Shown piece after piece: positions 50,291-59,210 of a stretch of DNA of 64,000 bases. The position numbers were made by a program, and so were the translations under genes. Origin of the DNA: DATAEG01 sp963703085 (lineage in GTDB: Bacteria; Actinomycetota; Actinomycetes; Mycobacteriales; Jatrophihabitantaceae). Under the pieces are notes generated by a model. That model ran no database searches. It was not told the DNA's origin and saw nothing but the letters and a program-made list of their open reading frames with translations. How positions within the stretch are numbered: position 1 is the stretch's first letter; the number at the start of each line of letters is the position of its first letter. The stretch is from contig OY969789.1 in the NCBI GenBank assembly GCA_963703085.1, positions 2,418,001-2,482,000 on the forward strand, written 5' to 3'.

Positions 50291-50908
50291 TCAGCGTGCG
50301 AGCCGGCTAGCCAGTATCGGCTGCCCTGGACCGGCCAACTCCCCGACGGCACTCTCCGACCGGCGACCGCCATCAGCACGGCTTCCGCCGGTCCGGTGAC
50401 TTCCGGTCCCGAGCCGTGACTCCAGTCCAGGTCTGTCGGTGTCAGGCGTACGCCGCGGGAGAGGCGCCACCCCGGCAGCTCGGGGCTGCGTACGCTGTCG
50501 CCTGAGGACGCAGCGCAGCCGTTCGGCCGGGATCTGGCGTGGCACACCAAGCGGGCGACGGATGTCTTGATGATGGATGGTGACATCGAGCAACGCCAGC
50601 CGGCCCCCGAAGGTCGTGGCCAGCCCCTGGGGCCGAAGATGAGCACGCAGCCTGTCGAGGAGTTGTTCGGTGCTGAGTGAAGCGAGTTCGTCAACGCCAA
50701 CCTGGTTGATGTGCACGATCCGGCCGCGGACGGCGCGGCGAAGCATGCCGCGCAGATTGACGCCGTCGAAGCTCATCACATGAGCGACGACGTCTCGTAC
50801 GCGCCAGCGCTGACAAAGCGATGGCGCCTCCCACTGTTCGTGCGTCAGAGTCGCCAGGAAATCGGCCAGGTTCGCGCGCTCGGCGGTGGTCATCTCGATG
50901 CCGTTCAC
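50291..50908 (-). pseudogene. DinB/mycothiol-dependent maleylpyruvate isomerase-type gene with two frameshifts
   Basis: The N-terminal part (MTTAERANLADFLATLTHEQ, CQRWRVRDVVAHVMSFDGVN, DVTIHHQDIRRPLGVPRQIP) is in one frame. The middle LPGWRLSRGVRLTPTDLDWS continues with GSGPEVTGPAEAVLMAVAGR in the +1 frame, and the end SESAVGELAGPGQPILASRL returns to the first frame and stops at 50291. So one base appears gained and one lost. The protein family (TIGR03083 type) binds metal with three histidines and often uses mycothiol. Either two sequence errors or a decaying gene. Confidence 0.72.
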
Positions 50909-50911
50909 CCA

Positions 50912-51211
50912 TCACCACCCAAGTCTGAGACTCTCACCCTGGCAGAAGTCTGCCGTCTGGTCGAGCGGTCGGTACACAAGGATGCCACGATATGGCTGCT
51001 CGCATAGCCAAAATCCTCGGCGTAACCAGACCTCGAGCTCGCCGACCTGCTCGACGTCGTCCTCGGTGGGTTGTGTCGGCCCCCCATCAAGAAGCGGAAC
51101 GATTGCCGACGTCGTGAGGGCGTCATCCGCCTCGCACATTGGGGCGATCGTGACCGCCCCGAACGACGCTCCTGACCGGGCGAACGCCCGGAGACGATCC
51201 GCTTGCGACAC
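50912..51211 (-). CDS. Hypothetical protein
   Basis: 99 aa starting MSQADRLRAFARSGASFGAV. Contains APMCEADDALTTSAIVPLLD, VGELEVWLRRGFWLCEQPYR and two cysteines; no recognised family. It ends 3 bp before the DinB-type start codon, consistent with an operon. Supported mainly by its composition and position. Confidence 0.55.
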   Translation of the reverse strand: MSQADRLRAFARSGASFGAVTIAPMCEADDALTTSAIVPLLDGGPTQPTEDDVEQVGELEVWLRRGFWLCEQPYRGILVYRPLDQTADFCQGESLRLGW

Positions 51212-51270
51212 ACCCCGACCCTGCCAACTACTTGACGCTAGAAACGTCGTGCGTCTCTAGGCAGTTTCCA

Positions 51271-52296
51271 TCACGACCGCCAGCTGCGATGACTCGGGGC
51301 GGGGGGAGCAGCAACGGCGGAGTGACAGGAGTGGCCACGCTGCGCGGCGCGTTCGGCGAAGAAGTACGCCCCCATCACAAAGACCAGCATCCCGGCGAGG
51401 AGCTGCATCGCGTACGTGACGTTCATCAGCTCGCTGATGCGCCGCGACGGGTCGTGATTTTCCAGTGCGGTGAGCATCATGTAGCCGCCCCAGCACGCGA
51501 GCGCCGCGGAGCCGACGAACGCCAGAAACAGAGGCAGGCGCAGCGGCAGGGCGCCGGCGCGCGGGAACGCGACCAGCAGCAGCCCCGTCACCGTCAACAC
51601 CGCGAACAGGGCGTAGGCGGCCTCGAGTGCGTAGAAATCACTATCCCGATCGGCGATCTGGGTGGCGGCGAGCCCATTGGTCGAACCGGTGGCCCACAGC
51701 AGATGGGCCGTCAACGGCACGAGCATCACTGCGCAAGCCAGCACAGCCATGGCTCGCTGCACGCCACGCGTCGCCTGCGCCGCCAGCCCCGAGATCCGGC
51801 CCTGCCACAGGTGCCCCCAGCGCGCGCGTGCATACAGAGCGAATAGCCCGGCCAAGGCGAGAGCCTGGACGATGAAGCCGGTATAGACGACGCTGAACAC
51901 CCACTCGTGCAGGAACGGGCGGGCGGCAGGTCCGCGGGAGTGCGCCGCTGTTCCACCCAGCAGCCGAGCGACCAGTTGCAGTGGGTAGCCGACCAGGATC
52001 GGGCTGAGCAGGCCGGTGGCGCCCCAGACCGGAAGGATGAGCAGCCAGACCGGCGCCCGTCGACCCCATGGCTGGGTGAGCAGCAGTGCGAGCCCGACGA
52101 CCAGCGAATCGAGCAGGGTGCTCTCGATGCTTCCCGCGATCATCGCGCTGCGGTGATCGAGAAGGCTGCTGCCGTCCGGGATGCCGAGGCGGCTGCCCGA
52201 CGCCCATGCGATCTTGAGCGCGAGATAGGGCACGCACGCAGCGAAGGCCAGGTTGCGCAGGCCTTTCGCCGCGCTGCCAGGCTCGTCGAAAGCCAT
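51271..52296 (-). CDS. Multi-pass membrane protein, unknown function
   Basis: About 341 aa from ATG 52296 (MAFDEPGSAAKGLRNLAFAA); the open frame extends further upstream. Roughly eight helices, for example PYLALKIAWASG, SLVVGLALLL, VWLLILPVWGATGLLSPILV, WVFSVVYTGFIVQALALAGL and AMAVLACAVMLVPLTAHLLW. No signature for transport or enzymatic activity seen. It precedes the two-component system (same strand, downstream of it), which may control it. Confidence 0.78.
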   Translation of the reverse strand: MAFDEPGSAAKGLRNLAFAACVPYLALKIAWASGSRLGIPDGSSLLDHRSAMIAGSIESTLLDSLVVGLALLLTQPWGRRAPVWLLILPVWGATGLLSPILVGYPLQLVARLLGGTAAHSRGPAARPFLHEWVFSVVYTGFIVQALALAGLFALYARARWGHLWQGRISGLAAQATRGVQRAMAVLACAVMLVPLTAHLLWATGSTNGLAATQIADRDSDFYALEAAYALFAVLTVTGLLLVAFPRAGALPLRLPLFLAFVGSAALACWGGYMMLTALENHDPSRRISELMNVTYAMQLLAGMLVFVMGAYFFAERAAQRGHSCHSAVAAPPAPSHRSWRS

Positions 52297-52458
52297 ATGA
52301 CGTTCGGCCCGTTGGGGCCGAAGTGGGCCGAGAGTGCGTGTGGGAATCACCACGAGTGCCTTTGCTGGTAGACGCTTGCTGGTGTCCCCAGCGTGCTGGT
52401 GAAGCCGCTGCAGCGCGTCGGAGCGCAGCATGGTCGTCGTCCGACCGCGGGATGATCC

Positions 52459-53112
52459 CTACGCGGGACGGACCAGCCCGTGGTCGTAGGCGAAGATCAC
52501 GACGTGGACCCGATCACGCAGTCCGAGCTTGGCCATGATGCGCCCGACGTGGGTCTTCACGGTCGCCTCGGACAGGTAGAGCCGACGCGCGATCTCGGGG
52601 TTTGCGTAACCCTGCGCGATCTCGCCGAGCACCTCGCGCTCACGGTCGGTGAGTACAGCGACCGCGTCGTCGTCGCGTCGGCGCGGTTCGCCGCGGCCGA
52701 GGTGGTCCAGCAGCCGCCGGGTCGTGGACGGCGCGATCACCGCGTCACCGGAGTGCACGGCGCGGATCGCTGCGATCACGTCGGCGGCCGAGGCGTCCTT
52801 GAGCAGGAAGCCGCTCGCACCGGCCCGGAGGGCGGCGTAGGCATAGTCGTCCAGGTCGAAGGTCGTCAGCACGATCACCTTGGGCCCGTCGTCTCGCGCG
52901 GTGATCAACGCGGTCGCGTCCACGCCGTTCATCCGGGGCATCTGGACGTCCATCAACACGATGTCTGCGGTGTGGCGCGACAGCTCGTCCAGTGCTTGCG
53001 CGCCGTCGCCGGCCTGCGCGACGACCCGCATGTCGTCGCACGCATCGATCACCATGGCCAGGCCGGTCCGTACCAGTTCCTGGTCGTCCACCAGCACCAC
53101 CCTGATGCTCAC
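52459..53112 (-). CDS. NarL/FixJ-family response regulator
   Basis: 217 aa. Receiver: VVLVDDQELVRTGLAMVIDA, phospho-acceptor in ADIVLMDVQMPRMNGVDATA, VIVLTTFDLDDYAYA and GFLLKDASAADVIAAIRAV. LuxR-type DNA-binding end: VLTDREREVLGEIAQGYANP followed by YLSEATVKTHVGRIMAKLGL. Start overlaps the kinase stop. Expected target is unknown; the membrane protein downstream is a candidate. Confidence 0.94.
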   Translation of the reverse strand: MSIRVVLVDDQELVRTGLAMVIDACDDMRVVAQAGDGAQALDELSRHTADIVLMDVQMPRMNGVDATALITARDDGPKVIVLTTFDLDDYAYAALRAGASGFLLKDASAADVIAAIRAVHSGDAVIAPSTTRRLLDHLGRGEPRRRDDDAVAVLTDREREVLGEIAQGYANPEIARRLYLSEATVKTHVGRIMAKLGLRDRVHVVIFAYDHGLVRPA

Positions 53113-54371
53113 CGCGGCACTCCCGATGGTTGCCTCACCCGCGGGAAGCAGGCCCGGACCTGGAAGCCGCGATCTCTGGGCGCCGCGCTGAACGTGCCGC
53201 CCACTGCGGCGACCCGCTCATGCATCCCCTGCAGGCCGGCACCGGTCCCCGGCACCCGAACCGGCCCGGGCGCCGCACCGCCGTCGTCCACGACCGCGAC
53301 GCTCAGCGCCTCCCGCTGCCAGGTCAGGACCACCGTCACCCGCGCGCGTGGACCGGCATGCTTCACCGCGTTGGTCAGTCCCTCCTGCACGAGCCGATAC
53401 ACCGCAAGTTCGGTCGCGGCGCCGAGCGGGAACGGCACGCCTGACTCGGTGAGTTCAACGTGCGTGTCGGCCGCACGCACCCCAGCCACCAGCGGCGCCA
53501 GATCGGCGAGGGCCGGCTGCAACGAGGGAACGGGCTCCTCCTCGCGCAATACCCCCAGCACGCCACGCATGTCCGTCAGCGCGACGCGGCCGGCCTCGGC
53601 GATGGTCTGCAGCGTCTGAACCGCTCGCGCCGGATCCCGCGCGCCCACGAACGCGCCTCCCTCCGCCTGCCGGACAATCACCGCGAGGGAGTGCGCCACG
53701 ATGTCGTGCGTCTCCCGTGCGATGCGTGCGCGCTCCTCCAGCACCGCGACCCGTGCCGACTCGGCTCGCTCGATCAGCGCCCGCGCCCGGCGCACCACCG
53801 TGAGCCGGCCCAGGTTCCACGCCATCAGCACGCTGACGGCGAGCGCCACCCCGACATAGAACGCGACCAGCCAGCCCCCAGCCGTGAACTGACCCAGCGC
53901 GTCCGCGGTCGATCCCGTCGCGATCGCCACGCCGACGAGCGCGACGGCCAGGATGACTCGGCTGGCGGCGACCTCGACGCGCGCCGCGACGCTATAGAGG
54001 GTGAGCAGGAAAACCAGACTCGACGGCAGAAACAGCGCCGGCACGTGCGTAGGACCGCCGGCCACCTGATCCGTGACGTGCCCGTCCGGCGCGAGCACGA
54101 TCACGAGCATCGCCAGGCTCGCCGAAGCGTAGGCGGCCGCCGGCGCGAACGCCCGGAACACGACGCTCAACTGCAGCACCGCGAACGAGATGACCAGTAC
54201 GACCGCCCAGGCCGTCGACCAGCGCATACCCTGCACGCTGCTGATCGAGAGCACGCCGAGAATGACGACGAGCGCAAACCCGGTCAGCGCATCGCTCGCC
54301 AGGCCGTGCGCCTTGCGCCAACCGTCGACGCGGCCGAGCCAATGTGCAGGCTCGGAGACGGGCAGGATCAC
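53109..54371 (-). CDS. NarL-family sensor histidine kinase
   Basis: 420 aa from GTG 54371. Five or six N-terminal membrane helices, a linker helix, then HisKA_3 box RARIARETHDIVAHSLAVIV with the phospho-accepting histidine, and the ATPase N-box YRLVQEGLTNAVKHAGPRAR with GAGLQGMHERVAAVGG. No extracellular domain. In front lies an inverted repeat (GGCCCA at 54396, TGGGCC at 54415) around an AT-rich TATAT, possibly its promoter/operator. Confidence 0.93.
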   Translation of the reverse strand: MILPVSEPAHWLGRVDGWRKAHGLASDALTGFALVVILGVLSISSVQGMRWSTAWAVVLVISFAVLQLSVVFRAFAPAAAYASASLAMLVIVLAPDGHVTDQVAGGPTHVPALFLPSSLVFLLTLYSVAARVEVAASRVILAVALVGVAIATGSTADALGQFTAGGWLVAFYVGVALAVSVLMAWNLGRLTVVRRARALIERAESARVAVLEERARIARETHDIVAHSLAVIVRQAEGGAFVGARDPARAVQTLQTIAEAGRVALTDMRGVLGVLREEEPVPSLQPALADLAPLVAGVRAADTHVELTESGVPFPLGAATELAVYRLVQEGLTNAVKHAGPRARVTVVLTWQREALSVAVVDDGGAAPGPVRVPGTGAGLQGMHERVAAVGGTFSAAPRDRGFQVRACFPRVRQPSGVPR

Positions 54372-54452
54372 ACCTCGATCGTAAGGGTGAACATCGGCCC
54401 ACCTGCCGGATATATGGGCCTGCGATGTCACAGATCGCTGAGCTGAGTCGTC

Positions 54453-55262
54453 TGGTGCTTTCACAAGGTCAACCAGCGTGGCAGCGACCGCCCGCTGCCG
54501 GTCGCCGATGAGGGCTGGGGGATGGAGATCTCGCTGGATCTGGACGCGGTCTCGGCGGCCTGCCCGTCCTGTCACCTCATGCTGGTGGAGGCCGACAGCG
54601 ACTCGTTCGAAGACTTGGGTGCGGGGGTGGACACCGCAGTCGGGCTCGGCGCGAAGATCGTCTCGAACAGCTACGGCGGGGACGAGTCCGCCGGGATGTC
54701 GGCCTACGCCGGACATTGGCAGCATCCCGGCACCTCGATCATCGCCAGCTCGGGCGATCTGGGTTTCACCACCGCCTCGGTACCGGCGGCATGGAGCAGC
54801 ACGATCGCGGTCGGCGGCACCACGCTCGTCAAGAAACCGGGAACCGAACGGGGATGGACCGAGCATGCCTGGTCAGGCGCCGGAAGCGGCTGTTCCGCCT
54901 ACGTCGCCAAGCCGGTCTGGCAGCATGACAAGCATTGCGACATGCGGACCGTCGCTGACGTCTCTGCCGACGCCGACCCGGAAACCGGCCTGGCCGTCTA
55001 CGACACGTTCCTTTCTAGCGGGGAGGGCGGGTTCTTGATCGGTGGCGGGACGAGCCAGTCATCGCCGTTGATCGCGGCGATGATCGCCCGATCGGGACGG
55101 GTGCTTGATGGTCCGGGCCGGCTCTACGCGCCGCACGCCTCGCTGTTCGACGTGGTCGGTGGCAGTAACGGTTACTGCGGCAACGACTACCTCTGCAGCG
55201 CAAAGCCTGGATACGACGCGCCGACCGGCGTCGGTACGCCCCACGGCGTCAAAGCGCTCTAG
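54453..55262 (+). pseudogene. 5'-truncated S53 (sedolisin-like) protease
   Basis: In-frame homology to the two intact S53 proteases begins abruptly at the CFHKVNQRGSDRPLPVADEG segment; upstream the frame meets a TGA at 54444, so signal peptide, propeptide and first part of the catalytic domain are missing. What remains keeps the Glu/Asp pair (MEISLDLDAVSAACPSCHLM) and the nucleophile serine (IGGGTSQSSPLIAAMIAR) through to a normal C-terminus. An ATG at 54522 could start a short protein, but without export signal. It is more diverged than the tandem pair, so an independent older copy. Confidence 0.86.
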
Positions 55263-55370
55263 CGGCGGGGCGAGTGAGTCGCGATGCGCGCCAGACTGTG
55301 ATCTCTGCCCGCACGCTGACCTCAAGCCGATCCCGCTGCCTGCTTCAGCCGATCAGACGGAGATATCGCA

Positions 55371-56606
55371 ATGACCACGCCGCATGCCTTCCCTTTGCAG
55401 CCCACCCAGATCCGCGTGTCCGACGATGTTCTGGACGACTTGCGCGCTCGGCTGGTGCGGACGCGTGCGCCGCTGGACGAGGGGAATGCGGACTGGTCCT
55501 ATGGCGTGCCGGCCAGTTACCTGCGTCAGTTGGTCGCCTACTGGCGAGACGGCTACGACTGGCGCCGGGCCGAGGCGGCCATCAACGCCTATGAGCACTA
55601 CCACGTAGATGTCGCGGGTGTCCCGGTGCATTTCATGCGCAAACCCGGCATCGGTCCGCGCCCGATCCCACTGATCCTCACCCACGGCTGGCCGTGGACG
55701 TTCTGGCACTGGTCGAAAGTCATGGACCCACTCGCCGACCCGGCTGCGTTCGGCGGCGACCCCGCGGACGCGTTCGATGTGATCGTGCCGTCGCTGCCTG
55801 GCTTCGGATTCCCCGGCCCGCTAACCGGTTTTCCGGACGTCAACTTCTGGAAGGTCGCCGACCTCTGGCACTCCCTGATGACCGAAACCCTCGGCTACGA
55901 GAAGTACGCAGCCGGCGGCTGCGATATCGGCGGAATCGTCTCCAGCCAGCTCGGCCACAAATATCCCCACGAGCTCTACGGCATCCACATCGGCTCCGGC
56001 CTGGCATTGGACTTCTTCACCGGCCCCCGCGCCTGGGACTTCGCCCGCAACCGGCCTGTGACCGACGACCAGCCCGCCGACGTCCGCGCCCGCATCGCCG
56101 AGTTGGACCGCCGCTCGGCGGCGCACCTCGCCGTGCACATGCTCGACGGTGCCACCCTGGCTCACGGGCTCAGCGACTCACCTGCCGGGCTGCTCGCCTG
56201 GCTGCTGGAGCGCTGGAACGCCTGGAGCGACAATGGCGGCGACGTCGAGTCCGTCTTCACCAAGGACGACATGCTCACTCACGCCACGATCTACTGGGTG
56301 AACAACTCCATCGCCACTTCGATGCGGTACTACGCCAACGCCAACCGCTACCCGTGGGCGCCGTCCTACGACGGCACACCGATAGTGCAGGCTCCGGTCG
56401 GGCTGACCTTCGTCACCTACGAGAACCCGCCCGGCATCCACACCGCCGATGAGCGGGTGGACGCGTTCACGGCTGGGCCGCAGGCGACGTGGTTCAACCA
56501 CGTCAACGTGACCGCGCACGAGCACGGTGGCCATTTCATTCCCTGGGAGAACCCCACCGCCTGGGTCAACGACCTGCGTCGCACCTTTCGCGGCCGCAGG
56601 CCCTGA
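55371..56606 (+). CDS. Epoxide hydrolase (alpha/beta-hydrolase with EHN domain)
   Basis: 411 aa. N-terminal EHN domain (RVSDDVLDDLRARLVRTRAP, SYGVPASYLRQLVAYWRDGY), then the hydrolase core: oxyanion motif LILTHGWPWTFWHW, nucleophile elbow AGGCDIGGIVSSQLGH with the aspartate, cap-domain residues including YYANANRYPW, and the catalytic histidine in TAHEHGGHFIPWENP. It opens epoxides to diols; substrate unknown. ATG start. Confidence 0.94.
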   Translation: MTTPHAFPLQPTQIRVSDDVLDDLRARLVRTRAPLDEGNADWSYGVPASYLRQLVAYWRDGYDWRRAEAAINAYEHYHVDVAGVPVHFMRKPGIGPRPIPLILTHGWPWTFWHWSKVMDPLADPAAFGGDPADAFDVIVPSLPGFGFPGPLTGFPDVNFWKVADLWHSLMTETLGYEKYAAGGCDIGGIVSSQLGHKYPHELYGIHIGSGLALDFFTGPRAWDFARNRPVTDDQPADVRARIAELDRRSAAHLAVHMLDGATLAHGLSDSPAGLLAWLLERWNAWSDNGGDVESVFTKDDMLTHATIYWVNNSIATSMRYYANANRYPWAPSYDGTPIVQAPVGLTFVTYENPPGIHTADERVDAFTAGPQATWFNHVNVTAHEHGGHFIPWENPTAWVNDLRRTFRGRRP

Positions 56607-56638
56607 ACCACTCTGCGAACCGGCTGCACGCCGTCCGC

Positions 56639-56686
56639 TTCCTGCTGCCACCCGTTCCTGCTGCCACCCGGGTTCGCAGCCACCCG
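56639..56686. repeat. Three-copy 16-bp tandem repeat
   Basis: TTCCTGCTGCCACCCG is repeated exactly at 56639-56654 and 56655-56670, with a diverged third unit GGTTCGCAGCCACCCG to 56686. It lies just after the epoxide hydrolase stop, in the dead space before the monooxygenase remnant. Confidence 0.6.
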
Positions 56687-56700
56687 GGTTCGCGGCGGCA

Positions 56701-56874
56701 CGCGAGGTACCGGCGCCACTATTGGGGGGAGCCGTCCCCACGGCGGCCAGCATCGTCGAGGAGGTCGGAGAACTCCGCGAGGTCGGCGTCGCCTCGCTCT
56801 CACTCTGGCTGCCCGTGTTCCAATCCGCCAACGCCGATGCCCTCGACTGGGTAGCCGACACGCTCCTGTCGTGA
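56701..56874 (+). pseudogene. C-terminal remnant of a luciferase-like (LLM) F420 monooxygenase
   Basis: The 58-residue end of this frame, SIVEEVGELREVGVASLSLW then LPVFQSANADALDWVADTLL, looks like the closing beta-strand and helix of LLM-class F420-dependent oxidoreductases. Upstream there is no matching domain, only the tandem repeat. Evidence is composition and motif memory only. Confidence 0.45.
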
Positions 56875-56904
56875 TCTGACGCGTCGATCGTGAATGCGGC
56901 GAGC

Positions 56905-57951
56905 TCAGCGCAGCCACTCGTCGAGATGTTCGGCGACGAAGTCATCGTCGATCAGCCACGGATACGCAGCGCGCACCCGGTCGAGCTCGTCGAGCTGGCC
57001 GGGCGACACGGTCTCGGCAGGGTCCAGGCACCACAGGCCCTTGAGCAGTCCTTGTCCGCGCAGGACGGCATGCGTCCCAGCGATCACTCCGGCGAAGCCG
57101 TTCGCCGCATCGAACACGGCTGCATTGGCATCGGTCAGCTGCGGCGCGCGGCGCAGCAGTTCACGCAGCACCGCGTCGTCTCCGGCGCGGGCCCTACGCA
57201 CCTGTTCGTGCAGTGCAACCGCACCGCGCGTCCAGACCGCGAATTGACCCAGCAGCCCGCCGACGATGCTGCGGGTCACGCCGTCGACGGTCAGATCGGT
57301 GAGCAGGTCGGCGATGATGGCATCGTCGTTACCCGTGTACAGCGCGATGTCCGCGCCCCGGTCGGACTCGCACACGGCGCGGATCACGTCGAGCGTGCGG
57401 TAGCGGTGGAACGGCGCGACCTTGATCGCGACAACCGCATCGAGTTCGCAGAACCGCCGCCAGAAATCCAGTGAGAGCACCGGGCCGCCGATCGCCTGTT
57501 GCAGGTAGAAGCCGATCACCGGGAGCACCTCGCCGACCGCGCGGGTCCGGTCGAGCAGGTCCGCCTCGCTCGCGCCGGGCACGACCGGGGACAGCAGGGC
57601 GGCGTGGTAGCCGAGGTCGCGGGCGAGCGTCGCCTCCGAGACCGCTTGCGTGGTATCGCCGCACGCCCCGGCGACGAGCAGGTACGGGCGGTCGCTGACC
57701 GCGGCGGCCTCCTCGGCAGCCAGCGCGAGAACCGGTTCGAGCAGTCCGACCGCCGGATCGCGGATGGCGAACTGGGTGGTGTGCACGCCGACCGCGACGC
57801 CGCCGGCACCGGCGGCCGCGTAGTAGCGGGACAGGGCCCGCTGATACCGCTCGTCGAGCCGGCGCTGGGCGGTCAGCGCGAGCGGATGCGCGGGGATCAC
57901 CGTGCCCTTGGCGAGCAGCGCGGCGACCGGGTCGGGGAGCGGTGTCGCCAT
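56905..57951 (-). CDS. DapA-superfamily lyase/dehydratase
   Basis: 348 aa TIM barrel. Residues resembling the family: TVIPAHPLALTAQRRLDERY at the start, YYAAAGAGGVAVGVHTTQFA, the ELDAVVAIKVAPFHRYRTLD strand with the Schiff-base lysine, and IALYTGNDDAIIADLLTDLT. Relatives are often dehydratases or aldolases of sugar acids. It overlaps by one base the epimerase-type gene and faces a ROK regulator with sugar permeases, so degradation of a sugar acid is the working guess. Confidence 0.85.
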   Translation of the reverse strand: MATPLPDPVAALLAKGTVIPAHPLALTAQRRLDERYQRALSRYYAAAGAGGVAVGVHTTQFAIRDPAVGLLEPVLALAAEEAAAVSDRPYLLVAGACGDTTQAVSEATLARDLGYHAALLSPVVPGASEADLLDRTRAVGEVLPVIGFYLQQAIGGPVLSLDFWRRFCELDAVVAIKVAPFHRYRTLDVIRAVCESDRGADIALYTGNDDAIIADLLTDLTVDGVTRSIVGGLLGQFAVWTRGAVALHEQVRRARAGDDAVLRELLRRAPQLTDANAAVFDAANGFAGVIAGTHAVLRGQGLLKGLWCLDPAETVSPGQLDELDRVRAAYPWLIDDDFVAEHLDEWLR

Positions 57952-58991
57952 CAGAATCGCCCGTCGCGCACGGCGAATTTCGTCGGCTTGCTGGTCGTCG
58001 GTAGCCCGGCCCGCAACCAGGCAGCCTGCCAGCGCACCAGCGTCGCGAGGGGCACTGATGGATAGCCGAACAGTTCGTGACAGCGCGCGGCGTTGCTCAG
58101 CAGCGCGGTCGGCGCCGGCTCGCCGGTGAAGCGCGCCTCGACGCCGAGTCCGGCGGCCAGATCGGCGGCGAGGGTGCGGACCGCGGCGGTCTCCGGCCCG
58201 GTGACATTGATCGTGAACACCTCGGCCGCGGCGTGTCGCAGGCTGCGCAGCGCGACCTCGTTCGCATAGCCCTGCCAGACGATGTTGACCGCACCGGTCG
58301 TCAGGTCGACCGGCTGGCCGGCGCGCAGCTGGCTGCCCAGATCGGCCAGCACGCCGTAACGCAGGTCGACTGCGTAGTTGAGGCGGAGCAGGGCGACCGC
58401 GGTGCCCCGGGTCGCGGCCGCATGGGCGAAGATCCGCTCCCGGGCAAGGCAGGACATCGCGTACTCGCCGACCGGTCCGACCGGGTCGTCCTCTCTGCTG
58501 CCGCCGCCTCCGGCATCGCTGAGCGGGTAGACGTTACCGGTGGAGAAGGCCGCGATCCGCGCGTGGCGGTAGCGTTCGGCGACGGCTACGGGCAGCGCCG
58601 CGTTGACGCTCCACGCCCGCCAGGGCTCCGCTGCGGTGCCGAACTTTGCGCCCACCATGAACACCACCTCGGCCGCGTCGGGTAACTGTCCGACCGCGTC
58701 GGACAGCAGATCCGCCGCGATGGTCTGCACGCCGTGTGCAGCGAGCTCATCGCGGGCGACCGGGTCCGACCACCGCGACACGGCTAGCACCCGGTCATCG
58801 CTCCGGCCGGCGGCATCCATGCCGCGGCGGGCCAACCGAGCGAGAGTCGGGCCCATCTTGCCGCCGGCGCCGAGGATCGCGAGATCGCCACAGCCGGCGG
58901 CGAGGTCAGCGACCAGGGCATCGGAGGGCGTCGTGAGGTGGTCTTCGAGTTCGGCCACTGAGCCGAACGGCGGCGGGGCGGGATGGGGCAT
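57951..58991 (-). CDS. NAD(P)-dependent epimerase/dehydratase (extended SDR)
   Basis: 346 aa from an ATG with a GGAGG site. Rossmann glycine motif DLAILGAGGKMGPTLARLAR, then VVFMVGAKFGTAAEPWRAWS, AAFSTGNVYPLSDAGGGGSR, and the GEYAMSCLARERIFAHAA region in the place of the YxxxK motif (Tyr-Ala-Met-Ser-Cys, no lysine at the usual position, so activity may differ). Probably acts on a sugar or sugar acid together with the next gene. Divergent from the ROK regulator. Confidence 0.86.
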   Translation of the reverse strand: MPHPAPPPFGSVAELEDHLTTPSDALVADLAAGCGDLAILGAGGKMGPTLARLARRGMDAAGRSDDRVLAVSRWSDPVARDELAAHGVQTIAADLLSDAVGQLPDAAEVVFMVGAKFGTAAEPWRAWSVNAALPVAVAERYRHARIAAFSTGNVYPLSDAGGGGSREDDPVGPVGEYAMSCLARERIFAHAAATRGTAVALLRLNYAVDLRYGVLADLGSQLRAGQPVDLTTGAVNIVWQGYANEVALRSLRHAAAEVFTINVTGPETAAVRTLAADLAAGLGVEARFTGEPAPTALLSNAARCHELFGYPSVPLATLVRWQAAWLRAGLPTTSKPTKFAVRDGRF

Positions 58992-59210
58992 TGGTCCTCC
59001 GAGTGACACAGCTACTTTTGTTGGATTCGACGAAAGCCGTCTCGACCAGGTTTTACCGAGGCGGCGAGGCGAGATGACCGGTTGGTAACCCTTCGAGTCT
59101 GGGATAATCGATTACTTGGTGGCAACTAGGGGCTTGCGCTGGGCCGGATGGCATCTTACGTTAGCGAGCACTGCGACAACGCCTATCGACTTTCGGGAGT
59201 TTGATCAAAA
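58992..59210. promoter_or_regulatory. Divergent promoter region between epimerase and ROK regulator
   Basis: 219 bp AT-richer than the genes around it. TTTGATCAAA (59200-59209) is a perfect 10-bp palindrome directly before the regulator GTG; CTTTTG near 59013 mirrors its CAAAAG. GATAATCGATTA (59103-59114) is another symmetric AT-rich element. These are plausible ROK operators and -10 regions. Confidence 0.42.

Noticed and set aside
56735..56874. Short independent protein after the epoxide hydrolase
   Set aside because: More simply explained as the tail of a lost luciferase-like monooxygenase; no upstream domain or start with a binding site.
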